Shown here in pieces: positions 26,690 to 35,061 of a stretch of 48,116 bases of DNA. The number at the start of each line of letters is the position of its first letter. Position 1 is the first letter of the stretch. This stretch comes from Methylotenera sp. (GTDB lineage: Bacteria > Pseudomonadota > Gammaproteobacteria > Burkholderiales > Methylophilaceae): NCBI RefSeq assembly GCF_030653755.1, contig NZ_JAURYU010000057.1:1-48116 (forward strand). Direction: 5' to 3'. Under the pieces are notes generated by a model, which saw only the letters and a program-made list of their open reading frames with translations, was not told the origin of the DNA and did not search any database. A program made the position numbers and the translations under genes.

Positions 26690-28111
26690 TTAGTCTTCTT
26701 GCGTATTCATACGACTATACAGTGTCGTGCGATTCACATTCAACAGCTTAGCCGCCTGACTTAAATTGCCATGCGTCATTTTCATTGCCGCATCAATGTA
26801 AGCACGCTCCCAAGACTTAAGCACTGCATCCAAACTTACATTCACTTGGCGTTGCAAATGCTTTTGCGCCTGCGCAGTCATACTGGCTTCATCATTAAAG
26901 TTAAATGCATCAGCCGATGAAGCCTGCTCGTTTAAATCAAACTCAGCAATCAACTCATTTTCTTTCACTGTCTTGCCAGAGTACTTGGCAATTAACCGAA
27001 TAACGATATTTCTCAGCTCACGCACATTGCCAGGAAAACCATAATCCAGCCACCTCGCCTCAGCATTCCCATCAAGCTTAAACGGTGTCTTGTCGATTTG
27101 CTTGGTATAAAACTCAATAAAATGATTACGCAATAAATGCTTATCGTCGGACAATTCACGAAGCGGTGGCACATGTACGGTAAAGACGCTCAAGCGATGA
27201 TATAAATCCGACCTAAATTTACCTGCGCGCACTTCTGCTCTTAAATCTCGGTTAGTCGCAGCCACAATTCGCGCACGACTTTTACGCGTTTGCGTTTCAC
27301 CAATGCGCTGATACTCACCATTCTCTAACACGCGCAGAAGCTTGGCCTGCAACTCTAAGGGCAACTCACCAATTTCATCTAAAAATAAAGTACCGTCACC
27401 CGCATCTTCAAAATAGCCTGCATGCGCAGCTACCGCACCTGTAAACGCACCCTTTGCGTGCCCAAACAAAATAGATTCTGCCAACAATGGAGAAACCGCA
27501 GCACAGTTAACCGATAGGTAAGGATATAACAAACGCTGACTTGCAAAATGAAAGCTACTAGCCACCAGCTCCTTACCGCTGCCAGACTCGCCCTCAATCA
27601 ACACAGGAAAAGGCGAGCCTGCAAACTGCGTAATCTGCATACGTAATGCTTGAATAGGTAAGCTATTACCAAGCAAGCCACCATGCTCTTGCTCCGCCCT
27701 CATCTCGTTCAACTCGACATCTTGAACCTTGAGTGCATTCAACAACATGTCTTTCAGCTTCTCTACATCACAAGGCTTGGCAATAAAATCGACGGCACCC
27801 AATGTAAGCGCATGCTTGACATTCACATCATCACTTTGGCCCGAAAGCACATGAATTTTAATAGTAGGTGAATGTGTTAGCAGGGCGCTAATCACTTTAA
27901 AACCTTCTTCAGGCGTATGCGGAGTAGGTGGCAGTCCTAAGTCTACCAAAGCCAATGCTGGGGGTGCATCTAACTGCTGGAGCAAACTCTTCAATTGCGT
28001 ATGTGACTCTGCCACGCATACTTCAAAATATTTACTCAACACAAAATGTAAGGTATCAGTGATCAGCGGGTCATCATCAATAATCATCAATACAGGACGT
28101 AGTGCTGCCAT
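26690..28111 (-). CDS. Sigma-54-dependent response regulator (NtrC family)
   Basis: A 473-residue regulator. The receiver domain (1-120) has the acidic pocket MIIDDDP, phosphorylatable Asp57 (ALVDLGLP) and Lys112 (FIAKPCD). The sigma-54 AAA domain carries Walker A GESGSGKE (174-181), an intact GAFTGA loop (221-226), which is needed for contact with sigma-54, and DGTLFLDEIGELP. The C-terminus is a Fis-type HTH (NLSQAAKLLNVNRTTLYSRM). A TTG at 28117 is the longer start; ATG 28111 has an AGGG at the right distance. No histidine kinase gene is adjacent. It is the first gene of the MSHA-like operon, behind a sigma-70 promoter (28157-28185), so it may control pili or other sigma-54 targets. Confidence 0.9.
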   Translation of the reverse strand: MAALRPVLMIIDDDPLITDTLHFVLSKYFEVCVAESHTQLKSLLQQLDAPPALALVDLGLPPTPHTPEEGFKVISALLTHSPTIKIHVLSGQSDDVNVKHALTLGAVDFIAKPCDVEKLKDMLLNALKVQDVELNEMRAEQEHGGLLGNSLPIQALRMQITQFAGSPFPVLIEGESGSGKELVASSFHFASQRLLYPYLSVNCAAVSPLLAESILFGHAKGAFTGAVAAHAGYFEDAGDGTLFLDEIGELPLELQAKLLRVLENGEYQRIGETQTRKSRARIVAATNRDLRAEVRAGKFRSDLYHRLSVFTVHVPPLRELSDDKHLLRNHFIEFYTKQIDKTPFKLDGNAEARWLDYGFPGNVRELRNIVIRLIAKYSGKTVKENELIAEFDLNEQASSADAFNFNDEASMTAQAQKHLQRQVNVSLDAVLKSWERAYIDAAMKMTHGNLSQAAKLLNVNRTTLYSRMNTQED

Positions 28112-28156
28112 TAACAAACCCTTTTTAAAAATTAGATAACAACTGAAACCAATGCC

Positions 28157-28185
28157 ACTATAGCCTGAATAGTTTGATGTATCAA
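28157..28185 (-). promoter_or_regulatory. Sigma-70 promoter of the MSHA-like operon
   Basis: On the minus strand TTGATA (28185-28180), a 17-base spacer and TATAGT (28162-28157) make a near-consensus promoter about 45 bases before the response-regulator start codon. Confidence 0.7.
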
Positions 28186-28430
28186 TACTTTCGCCAGCGT
28201 GCGCTATGGTGCGAAATCGAGGTCAAAACCACCAGCCAAGTATGCTCGTTATTTAAATCAATCACCGAACGGATTTAACCAACTGTTCTGAACTAACAAT
28301 CTTTGACATAGATAAAAAAGGTGAACCCAAACATTCAATGACATTAAGCGGCTGTTATCGACGACCAGATTTTTGATCTTTAATGTAAGCCCTACATTTG
28401 GCTGGAAAATATGTGCCTGTGACTTTTCAA
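28186..28430. other. Intergenic region upstream of the response regulator gene
   Basis: No gene is recognised. Apart from the adjacent promoter at 28157-28185 I see no clear operator, and no sigma-54 site with the GG-N10-GC spacing. Confidence 0.35.
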
Positions 28431-28864
28431 CTATACTAAGAAATCCGCCCCACTCAGTTCTGTGAGCTTCTGATTTAGCGCCTTATCATCACTTGGGAAA
28501 CTAAAGATTGACGCACTTTGCACCACCGCTTTCAAAGCATCATGTTCAGCATCCTGAATGATACTTCGTACTTTATCCTGAATTTTTTCAGCGGCGGGCG
28601 TGTATGGCACAATAATCCAAAAGTCACTTTCTATCCTAGCCACCAAGTCCGTATTCCTATAAAGCCTTCTAAGATGGCTTGTCATTGCAACAAGTTGCTC
28701 AGCGGCCTCTTTTGCACCGTAAGCATCCCCAAGCTCATGGTTCTCACCGTAGCCATATGGACCAAGCCAAACGGCATCGGGGACAAGTATCTCGACATGA
28801 TGGCCATTAACCATTCAAATATAAAAAGAAAGCGATCTGTATTCTCAATACCTTCAATTAGCAT
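28431..28864 (-). pseudogene. Degenerate GGDEF-domain gene with a frameshift near its start
   Basis: Reading from ATG 28864 (AAGG Shine-Dalgarno) gives MLIEGIENTDRFLFIFEWLM, then the frame is wrong. From about 28812 another frame continues with HHVEILVPDAVWLGPYGYG to the stop at 28431. Restoring one missing base near 28803-28812 would join them into about 144 residues. The second frame alone can start at ATG 28814 (127 aa), directly after a TGA. The protein has the outline of a GGDEF domain: NHELGDAYGAKEAAEQL, RRLYRNTDLVARIESDFWIIVPYT, then SASIFSFPSD. The catalytic GGDEF signature is replaced by ESDFW, so no diguanylate cyclase activity is expected. It lies upstream of the MSHA-like operon, whose ATPase has a c-di-GMP-type domain. 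Confidence 0.55.
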
Positions 28865-29018
28865 AGCCTTCTAAACCCCACATTATCTTTAATGATCGGT
28901 TGCGATAACTGCCAGTACAAATTAAGTAGATGCTTAGTACTAATGCTTAGCGCGTTTGATACTATCCTACTAAAATTAAATTAATCAAGAATAATTTCAC
29001 TTAGAAAAAGATATGCCA

Positions 29019-29054
29019 GAAAAAAATAAGCCCCACATTGCTGAGGGGCTTATT
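29019..29054 (-). terminator. Terminator of the tRNA operon
   Basis: On the minus strand AATAAGCCCC (29054-29045) pairs with GGGGCTTATT (29034-29025) over a 10-base loop and is followed by a T-run. It lies just after the tRNA-His gene. Confidence 0.88.
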
Positions 29055-29059
29055 CAATA

Positions 29060-29136
29060 TGGGGTGGCTGATGGGGCTCGAACCCACGACAACAGGAATC
29101 ACAATCCTGGACTCTACCAACTGAGCTACAGCCACC
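29060..29136 (-). tRNA. tRNA-His (GUG)
   Basis: 77 bases with encoded CCA. It begins GGTGGCTGTAGCTCAG, has the anticodon GTG in the loop TTGTGAT, and the TTCGAGC T-loop. The extra 5' G characteristic of tRNA-His is present. It is the last gene of a three-tRNA operon. Confidence 0.97.
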
Positions 29137-29155
29137 ATAGAGACTTTAAAATTCA

Positions 29156-29232
29156 TGGCCTGCCCGACAGGAATCGAACCTGTAACCCCCAGCTTATAAG
29201 GCTGGTGCTCTATCCGGTTGAGCTACGGGCAG
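29156..29232 (-). tRNA. tRNA with UAU anticodon on an Arg-like body (tRNA-Ile(UAU) by anticodon)
   Basis: 77 bases with encoded CCA and a complete cloverleaf: acceptor CTGCCCG/CGGGCAG, D-arm GCTC/GAGC, anticodon stem CCAGC/GCTGG, T-stem ACAGG/CCTGT. The anticodon loop is CTTATAA, so positions 34-36 are UAU, which would read the Ile codon AUA. However A20 in the D-loop (GGATA) and the discriminator G73 are typical of tRNA-Arg(UCU), whose loop would read CTTCTAA; Ile tRNAs normally have A73. A single base change at position 35 would explain it. Identity is therefore open: Ile(UAU), or an Arg-derived tRNA with an altered anticodon. Confidence 0.8.
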
Positions 29233-29303
29233 ATTTTGGTTACAAGACTTTATATCATCTACAACATAAAGCACTACACTTTTCGGGCTGACTTTTAATA
29301 TGG

Positions 29304-29332
29304 GTGTTAAAAGAAAAATCTACTTTTAACAC
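29304..29332 (-). repeat. Perfect hairpin in the spacer between two tRNA genes
   Basis: GTGTTAAAAG (29304-29313) and CTTTTAACAC (29323-29332) form a 10-bp perfect stem with a nine-base loop, in the spacer between tRNA-Pro and the UAU tRNA. It probably folds in the precursor and may guide RNase processing. Confidence 0.55.
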
Positions 29333-29342
29333 TCAAAAATTT

Positions 29343-29419
29343 TGGTCGGCGTGGAGAGATTCGAACTCCCGACATCCTGCTCCCAAAGCAGGCGCGCTAC
29401 CAGGCTACGCTACACGCCG
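29343..29419 (-). tRNA. tRNA-Pro (UGG)
   Basis: 77 bases with encoded CCA. It starts CGGCGTGTAGCG, the anticodon stem CCTGC/GCAGG encloses TTTGGGA with anticodon TGG, and the acceptor stem CGGCGTG/CACGCCG is perfect. First gene of the operon, only a few bases after the predicted transcription start. Confidence 0.97.
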
Positions 29420-29429
29420 AAGAGGCAGT

Positions 29430-29458
29430 AATATAACCAAAACTAAGATTAAGGTCAA
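29430..29458 (-). promoter_or_regulatory. Sigma-70 promoter of the tRNA operon
   Basis: On the minus strand TTGACC (29458-29453), an exact 17-base spacer and TATATT (29435-29430) form a strong promoter. The predicted start site lies about four bases before the tRNA-Pro 5' end. Confidence 0.85.
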
Positions 29459-29522
29459 TCGCTATATGCTAAAATGACGTTTTATTTTACAAATTAATTG
29501 AATTTTCAGATTCAGACACCCA

Positions 29523-30389
29523 ATGACTGCTCAAATTATCAATGGCAAGGCGATTGCCGACAATTTATTAGACTCAATCAAAGAAAGAATCAACCAACGC
29601 CTGTTAGCAAATAAACGTGCACCTGGCCTTGCGGTTATCTTATTGGGCGGCGACCCCGCCTCATCCATTTATGTGCGAAATAAACGTTTAGCATGTGAAA
29701 AAGTAGGCATTCGTTCCGTTGCCTACGATTTACCGTCATCAACAACAGAGCATGAGTTACTTGCGCTCATCACGCAACTCAACCATGACGAGACAATAGA
29801 CGGCATCTTGGTTCAGTCGCCGCTTCCACCCCACATAAAAGATGAGCACGTGATTGAATGTATCAGCCCCAATAAAGACGTGGATGGATTTCACCCATAC
29901 AATATCGGCCGCTTAGCCGTGCGCCAACCAACGCTGCGCTCTTGCACACCATTTGGCGTGATTAAGCTACTAGAAGCAACCAACATCAACCTGATGGGTT
30001 TAGATGCTGTTGTGGTAGGGGTATCTAACCACGTAGGTCGTCCAATGGGCTTGGAGTTACTGCTTGCAGGTTGCACCGTGACTAGCTGCCATCGCCACAC
30101 AAAAGACTTAGCTAAAATTGTCGCAAATGCAGACTTAATCGTCGCAGCTGCAGGCAAACCTGGGCTAATTAAAGGCGACTGGATTAAGCCTGGCGCTATT
30201 GTCATTGACATTGGCATCAATCGCCTAGAAGATGGGCGCATCTGCGGCGATGTTGATTTCAACATCGCAAAAGAGCGTGCGGGCTGGATTACTCCCGTAC
30301 CTGGCGGCGTTGGCCCAATGACCGTTGCTACTTTAATGGAAAATACCTTGCTTTCATTACAACTTAGCGAACAAAGCGCCATTATTTAA
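29523..30389 (+). CDS. folD: Bifunctional methylenetetrahydrofolate dehydrogenase / methenyl-THF cyclohydrolase
   Basis: A 288-residue FolD, which interconverts 5,10-methylene-, 5,10-methenyl- and 10-formyl-tetrahydrofolate using NADP. The conserved catalytic segment SSIYVRNKR gives Tyr50 and Lys54; the motif VQSPLPPHI and the DVDGFHPYN segment follow. The Rossmann part has [11 protein letters not shown], and the C-terminal signature [18 protein letters not shown] is intact. It is the first plus-strand gene after the tRNA operon and likely has its own promoter in the roughly 100-base gap. In methylotrophs FolD also serves C1 oxidation; that is context, not sequence proof. Confidence 0.97.
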   Translation: MTAQIINGKAIADNLLDSIKERINQRLLANKRAPGLAVILLGGDPASSIYVRNKRLACEKVGIRSVAYDLPSSTTEHELLALITQLNHDETIDGILVQSPLPPHIKDEHVIECISPNKDVDGFHPYNIGRLAVRQPTLRSCTPFGVIKLLEATNINLMGLDAVVVGVSNHVGRPMGLELLLAGCTVTSCHRHTKDLAKIVANADLIVAAAGKPGLIKGDWIKPGAIVIDIGINRLEDGRICGDVDFNIAKERAGWITPVPGGVGPMTVATLMENTLLSLQLSEQSAII

Positions 30390-30430
30390 TCTCATTAAAT
30401 CAATAAGATACAGGTATATAAATTACAGTT

Positions 30431-30459
30431 TTGCATCAAACCATTAATCAGTGTACACT
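30431..30459 (+). promoter_or_regulatory. Candidate dksA promoter
   Basis: TTGCAT (30431-30436), a 17-base spacer and TACACT (30454-30459) lie about 80 bases before dksA. The predicted start site is near 30466. Confidence 0.5.
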
Positions 30460-30475
30460 CATGCGCTAATTTTAA

Positions 30476-30521
30476 GCGCTAACATTTTAGTTAGCGCAGT
30501 TTTCAATATTTTTATTTTTTT
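30476..30521 (+). terminator. Hairpin and T-rich tract between folD and dksA (folD terminator or dksA leader element)
   Basis: GCGCTAAC (30476-30483) pairs with GTTAGCGC (30490-30497) over a six-base loop, followed by a T-rich stretch to about 30521. It can end folD transcription. Because the candidate dksA promoter lies upstream of it, the same hairpin would be in the dksA leader and could limit read-through. Confidence 0.55.
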
Positions 30522-30538
30522 GTATTTGGGTAATTATT

Positions 30539-30961
30539 ATGGCAGATGTAATTAGTAAGCACTTCACGCCTTATCAGCCGAAGCCTGATGAAGAATACAT
30601 GAGCAAAGCTCAACTTAACCATTTCCGCGCAATATTAAATGATTGGAAATCCGAGTTAAGCCAAGAGCTTGACCGCACCGTGCACACCATGCAAGATGAA
30701 GTGACGATGTTTGCTGACCCAAATGACAGAGCCAGCCAAGAGTCTGACATGACGCTTGAATTACGCAATCGTGATCGCGAACGCAAGCTCATTAAAAAAA
30801 TTGATGAAACTTTACGTAACATTGAGCACGAAGAGTACGGCTACTGTGAAGGCTGTGGCATTGAAATTGGTTTAAAACGCTTAGAGGCGCGTCCAACGGC
30901 TACGCTGTGTATCGATTGCAAAACATTGGACGAACTTAGAGAGCGCCAAGTAGCTAAATAA
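30539..30961 (+). CDS. dksA: RNA polymerase-binding transcription factor DksA
   Basis: A 140-residue DksA that enters the RNA polymerase secondary channel and works with ppGpp to control rRNA and amino-acid promoters. The coiled-coil tip motif FADPNDRASQESD (residues 58-70) carries the key acidic residues. The zinc finger has all four cysteines (C103, C106, C124, C127; CEGC and CIDC). Length and spacing match the canonical zinc-containing type rather than the Cys-less paralogue. It is followed by a strong bidirectional terminator. Confidence 0.97.
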   Translation: MADVISKHFTPYQPKPDEEYMSKAQLNHFRAILNDWKSELSQELDRTVHTMQDEVTMFADPNDRASQESDMTLELRNRDRERKLIKKIDETLRNIEHEEYGYCEGCGIEIGLKRLEARPTATLCIDCKTLDELRERQVAK

Positions 30962-31018
30962 TTAGTACAGTCCAAATCATTTAAATTTTTATTTAGAATT
31001 CAAGTGATTTAAAGCTTC

Positions 31019-31058
31019 AGATAACAAAAAGCCCGCATATGCGGGCTTTTTGTTATCT
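31019..31058. terminator. Bidirectional terminator between dksA and pnp (40-base perfect palindrome)
   Basis: The palindrome centred at 31038/31039 (GCCCGCATATGCGGGC core flanked by A5 and T5 arms) pairs over its full length and gives A/T runs on both strands, serving the convergent dksA and pnp. Confidence 0.92.
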
Positions 31059-31081
31059 AGCAAACGATGATACTATTGATA

Positions 31082-33211
31082 TTACTCGTCAGCTTCTGTC
31101 TCTGCTTTAGCTTCTTGAGCAGGCGGGTCAATCAAAGCTTTCATGCTTAGACGTACACGACCTTTTTCATCAGCCTCAACCACTTTAACTTTCACAACGT
31201 CGCCTTCTTTTAGGAAGTCAGCAACGGCGTTGACACGTTGATGTGCAATTTGTGAAATATGTAGCAAACCATCTTTACCAGGGATCAAGGTTACAATTGC
31301 ACCGAAATCAAGCAACTTGATCACAGTACCTTCATAAGTTTGACCCACTTCAACTTCAGCAGTGATTTCTGCAATACGGCGTTGCGCTTCAGCACCCTGC
31401 TCGGAGCTAGTACATGCAATTTTTACTGTACCGTCATCTTCAATATCAATCGTAGTACCTGTTTCTTCAGTTAAAGCACGAATCACAGCACCGCCCTTGC
31501 CGATTACATCACGGATTTTTTCAGGGTTGATTTTCATGGTAATAATGCGTGGTGCAAATTGTGACATTTCAGCACTAGCACCACTAACAGCTTGTTTCAT
31601 AATACCCAAGATATGTGCACGACCCTCTTTAGCCTGCGCTAAAGCAACTTGCATGATCTGCGCTGTAATACCAGTGATTTTAATGTCCATTTGCAATGCA
31701 GTGATACCATCTTCTGTACCAGCCACTTTAAAGTCCATATCACCCAAGTGATCTTCATCACCCAAGATATCAGTCAATACAGCAACGCGGTTACCTTCTT
31801 TGATTAAACCCATTGCAATACCTGCAACGTGATTTTTCATAGGCACACCAGCATCCATCAATGCTAAGCAGCCACCACATACAGAGGCCATTGAGCTTGA
31901 ACCGTTAGATTCTGTAATCTCAGAAACTACACGCATGGTGTAATCAAAATCTTCTTTAGCTGGCAAAGCAGCAATTAATGCACGCTTAGCTAAGCGGCCA
32001 TGGCCGATTTCACGACGCTTTGGTGTACCTACACGGCCAGTTTCACCAGTTGCGTATGGAGGCATGTTGTAATGCAGCATAAAGCGGTCATTGTATTCGC
32101 CTTGCAATGCATCAATCGTTTGCTCATCGCGGCCTGTACCCAAGGTTGCAACCACCAAGGCCTGTGTTTCACCACGTGTAAACAATGCTGAACCATGCGT
32201 ACGTGGCAACACACCAGTGCGGATGCTGATAGGACGCACAGTACGTGTATCACGGCCATCAATACGTGGCTCACCATTTAAAATTTGGCTACGTACAGTT
32301 TTGGCTTCTAAATTAAAAATCTCATTTTTAATTTTGTTAGCTTCTGTCGTTGAAGTTTCTTCTGTAATTAACTCAGCCAACACACGGCTTGTGATTTCAT
32401 CCAATTTAGCTGAACGTGCACCTTTAGCTTTAATTTGGAATGCAGCATTAATATCAGCAGCGGCCAAGCCAGCCACTTTTTCAATCAATGCAGTATCTGG
32501 CTCTGGTGCAACCCAGTCCCAAGCATCTTTACCAGCTTCAGCGGTTAATTCGCTAATCATTTTAATCACAGCTTGCATTTGCTCGTGACCATAAACAACC
32601 GCACCCAACATGACTTCTTCTGAAAGCTCTTTAGCTTCAGACTCAACCATCATCACAGCTGTTTCAGTAGCAGCAACCACCAAATCAAGATCTGTTTCTT
32701 CTAATTGTGCTTTAGTTGGGTTCAATACATACTCATCATTGATATAACCAACACGCGCTGCACCTAATGGGCCGTAATATGGGATACCTGATAATGACAT
32801 TGCTGCCGAAGCACCAATAATCGCAGGAATATCAGCATCAATTTCAGGATCTGATGACAACACAGTTGCCACCACTTGCACTTCGTTATAAAACGCTTCT
32901 GGGAACAGAGGGCGTAATGGACGGTCGATCAAACGACTTGTGAGTGTTTCTTTCTCTGAAGGACGGCCTTCACGTTTGAAAAAACCACCTGGGATTTTAC
33001 CCGCAGCATAGGTTTTTTCCATGTAATCTACTGTCAACGGGAAAAAATCCTGGCCTGCTTTAACTTCACGCTTGCTAGTAACGGCCACTAACACTACCGT
33101 ATCACCGTAGCTCACCATCACTGCAGCATCTGCCTGACGTGAGATTTCACCTGTTTCAAGGGTAAGCGTATGCGCACCGTATTGAATACTTTTAGTAACT
33201 TTATTAAACAT
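31082..33211 (-). CDS. pnp: Polyribonucleotide nucleotidyltransferase (PNPase)
   Basis: A 709-residue phosphorolytic 3'-5' exoribonuclease, usually a trimer in the degradosome. Two RNase PH domains are seen: the first with [20 protein letters not shown] and [12 protein letters not shown], the second with [23 protein letters not shown] and the catalytic Asp region [23 protein letters not shown] domain ([20 protein letters not shown]) and an S1 domain ([19 protein letters not shown], ending RVRLSMKAL) follow. It ends in an acidic tail. It is preceded by rpsO with an internal terminator, the arrangement found in E. coli, and may be autoregulated through its leader. Confidence 0.98.
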   Translation of the reverse strand: MFNKVTKSIQYGAHTLTLETGEISRQADAAVMVSYGDTVVLVAVTSKREVKAGQDFFPLTVDYMEKTYAAGKIPGGFFKREGRPSEKETLTSRLIDRPLRPLFPEAFYNEVQVVATVLSSDPEIDADIPAIIGASAAMSLSGIPYYGPLGAARVGYINDEYVLNPTKAQLEETDLDLVVAATETAVMMVESEAKELSEEVMLGAVVYGHEQMQAVIKMISELTAEAGKDAWDWVAPEPDTALIEKVAGLAAADINAAFQIKAKGARSAKLDEITSRVLAELITEETSTTEANKIKNEIFNLEAKTVRSQILNGEPRIDGRDTRTVRPISIRTGVLPRTHGSALFTRGETQALVVATLGTGRDEQTIDALQGEYNDRFMLHYNMPPYATGETGRVGTPKRREIGHGRLAKRALIAALPAKEDFDYTMRVVSEITESNGSSSMASVCGGCLALMDAGVPMKNHVAGIAMGLIKEGNRVAVLTDILGDEDHLGDMDFKVAGTEDGITALQMDIKITGITAQIMQVALAQAKEGRAHILGIMKQAVSGASAEMSQFAPRIITMKINPEKIRDVIGKGGAVIRALTEETGTTIDIEDDGTVKIACTSSEQGAEAQRRIAEITAEVEVGQTYEGTVIKLLDFGAIVTLIPGKDGLLHISQIAHQRVNAVADFLKEGDVVKVKVVEADEKGRVRLSMKALIDPPAQEAKAETEADE

Positions 33212-33265
33212 TTATTTTCCTTTTTCAACAGACTGTTATTCACTACCCAATAACAATCTAACAAT

Positions 33266-33302
33266 AAAAAAAGCCGACGCATATCCATGCAATCGGCTTT
33301 TT
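33266..33302 (-). terminator. rpsO-pnp intergenic terminator/attenuator
   Basis: AAAAAGCCGA (33268-33277) pairs with TCGGCTTTTT (33293-33302); on the minus strand it ends in a T-run. It lies between rpsO and pnp and probably lowers pnp transcription by partial read-through. Confidence 0.85.
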
Positions 33303-33356
33303 ACAGCAATTATATAAGTGAAGCTAAAAACAAAAAGCTAAGCACTTTTATAACTG

Positions 33357-33626
33357 TTATTTACGCAGACCTAAACGTTGAATCAATGTTTGATAACGGC
33401 TTGAGTCTTTGCGTTTTAAATAGTCTAACAGGCTACGACGTTGGCTAACCAATGCTAACAAACCACGACGTGAGTGGTTATCTTTTTTGTTAGATTTGAA
33501 ATGCTCTGTTAGGTATGTGATACGGCTAGTTAAAAGTGCAACTTGCACTTCTGGGCTTGCTGTGTCATTCGGTGCGCGTTGATATTCTGCAACGATTTTC
33601 GCGGTATCTTGTGCTGTAATTGCCAT
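33357..33626 (-). CDS. rpsO: 30S ribosomal protein S15
   Basis: An 89-residue S15 of canonical length that binds 16S rRNA h20-h22 early in 30S assembly. Recognisable blocks are GSPEVQV-type [34 protein letters not shown], and the C-terminal [23 protein letters not shown]. It has its own promoter (33727-33755) within the long operon and a terminator after it. Confidence 0.98.
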   Translation of the reverse strand: MAITAQDTAKIVAEYQRAPNDTASPEVQVALLTSRITYLTEHFKSNKKDNHSRRGLLALVSQRRSLLDYLKRKDSSRYQTLIQRLGLRK

Positions 33627-33726
33627 AACTTTTTCCTAATTTAGATGTTTTGCGTCAATACAAAAGTAGCCTAGAATCTGCAATAGAAACCTAACCCACT
33701 GATGCATTCATTTACATGAACCGTGC

Positions 33727-33755
33727 ATTATAGCGATAACTTTATTGCTTAACAA
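33727..33755 (-). promoter_or_regulatory. Sigma-70 promoter of rpsO (internal operon promoter)
   Basis: On the minus strand TTGTTA (33755-33750), 17 bases and a perfect TATAAT (33732-33727) lie about 100 bases upstream of the rpsO start, between truB and rpsO. Confidence 0.8.
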
Positions 33756-33775
33756 GTTATTTTAATAAATAGCCT

Positions 33776-34684
33776 TTAATTATTTACTTGTTGCATCAAT
33801 CGCTTAGGTGCGATTTTCCCGTCACTTTGCTGCTCACCTAAGCCTAAAAACACCTGATTCTCATCATAAAGGCGCAACAAGCCCGCTGGAATACTACCGC
33901 TCCGCCACACGGCTTGACCCTGCATTAAATAAAAGACACTGTCTGCATCCAGCGTTACCGATGGCAAATAATCCACCGCGGTTTCAGGCGCTGCTAACTT
34001 AGCCAAACGCTCTTCATTATTCAACGCTTCAAACGCCTCTAAAGTAATGGCTTCGGTGATGTCATAACTAGCTGTAGCAGTTCTACGTAGTCCAATCAGA
34101 TGCGCACCACAGCCTAAATGTGCACCAATATCTTCTGCCAAAGTGCGAATATAAGTACCTTTGGTGCAAGTCACTTCAATTTCAGCGACATCTCCCGCAA
34201 AGCCAAGCACTTTAATCTCATGGATAGTAACAGTACGCACTTTGCGCTCAATTTCCACACCTTCACGGGCATATTCGTACAGCGCACGACCCTCGTGCTT
34301 CAAAGCGGAATACATGGGTGGAATTTGATTAATTACACCAACAAACTTGCGGCATGCCTCACTAAACTGATGGCTGGTGACATTGACTGGCAGGGTTTTG
34401 AGTACAGCGCCTTCCGCATCACCTGTGGCCGTGGTAACGCCCAACTTCATGGTGGCGTGGTATGTTTTATCTGCATCGGTTAGATAATGTGCAAATTTAG
34501 TTGCTTCACCAAAACAGAGTGGCAACAAGCCTGTTGCCAATGGATCTAACGTACCAGTGTGACCAGCTTTGGCGGCCTGTAGTAACCACTTAACTCTTTG
34601 TAGCGCTTGGTTAGAAGAAAATCCCAATGGCTTGTCTAACAACAAAATACCATTAATATTTTTTTTGACTCTTTTGAATTGCAA
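33776..34684 (-). CDS. truB: tRNA pseudouridine-55 synthase
   Basis: A 302-residue TruB that makes pseudouridine 55 in the T-loop of tRNAs. The catalytic motif GHTGTLDPLATGLLP contains Asp47. Other family blocks are NGILLLDKPLGFSSNQALQRVK, QIPPMYSALKHEGRALYEYAREG and CTKGTYIRTLAEDIG. The C-terminus carries a small PUA-like extension. It is positioned between rbfA and rpsO, the standard order. Confidence 0.97.
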   Translation of the reverse strand: MQFKRVKKNINGILLLDKPLGFSSNQALQRVKWLLQAAKAGHTGTLDPLATGLLPLCFGEATKFAHYLTDADKTYHATMKLGVTTATGDAEGAVLKTLPVNVTSHQFSEACRKFVGVINQIPPMYSALKHEGRALYEYAREGVEIERKVRTVTIHEIKVLGFAGDVAEIEVTCTKGTYIRTLAEDIGAHLGCGAHLIGLRRTATASYDITEAITLEAFEALNNEERLAKLAAPETAVDYLPSVTLDADSVFYLMQGQAVWRSGSIPAGLLRLYDENQVFLGLGEQQSDGKIAPKRLMQQVNN

Positions 34685-34704
34685 AGGAAGGTTACTTCTA
34701 AGGA

Positions 34705-35061
34705 TTAAGACTTATTTTTATCTGAAGCAATCGCCTCATCAATTAATTTAGACATCATCATGCCATTATCAATCGAGGCATCGTACACAAAATGCAATTG
34801 TGGCACTGTGCGCAACAACATGCGCTTCGCCAACTGCGTGCGTAAGAAACCTGCTGACTTTTCAAGCCCTTGCTGCATGCTTTCACTCGCTTTTGCTGCG
34901 CTGTAAAAAATCTTAGCATGCGCCATATCACCAGTTACCTCAACAGCAGTAACCGTTACCATGCCCACGCGTGGATCTTTAATTTCAAACATTAACAAAT
35001 CTGCGATTTCTCGTTGCATTTGCTCAGCCACACGGTGACTACGTGAAAAATCTTTTGCCAT
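34705..35061 (-). CDS. rbfA: 30S ribosome-binding factor A
   Basis: A 118-residue KH-like protein that acts in late 30S maturation. The sequence begins MAKDFSRSHRVAEQMQREIADLL, the standard RbfA start; a longer in-frame start at 35115 would only add 18 untypical residues. Conserved segments are IKDPRVGMVTVTAVEVTGDMAHAKIFYS and LRTVPQLHFVYDASID. It lies between infB and truB in the operon. Confidence 0.96.
   Translation of the reverse strand: MAKDFSRSHRVAEQMQREIADLLMFEIKDPRVGMVTVTAVEVTGDMAHAKIFYSAAKASESMQQGLEKSAGFLRTQLAKRMLLRTVPQLHFVYDASIDNGMMMSKLIDEAIASDKNKS

Noticed and set aside
30463-30497. Mutually exclusive hairpins before dksA as a possible attenuator/antiterminator
   Set aside because: The first arm (30463-30469) overlaps the predicted transcription start near 30466, so it would not be fully transcribed from the dksA promoter; only the simple hairpin was kept.
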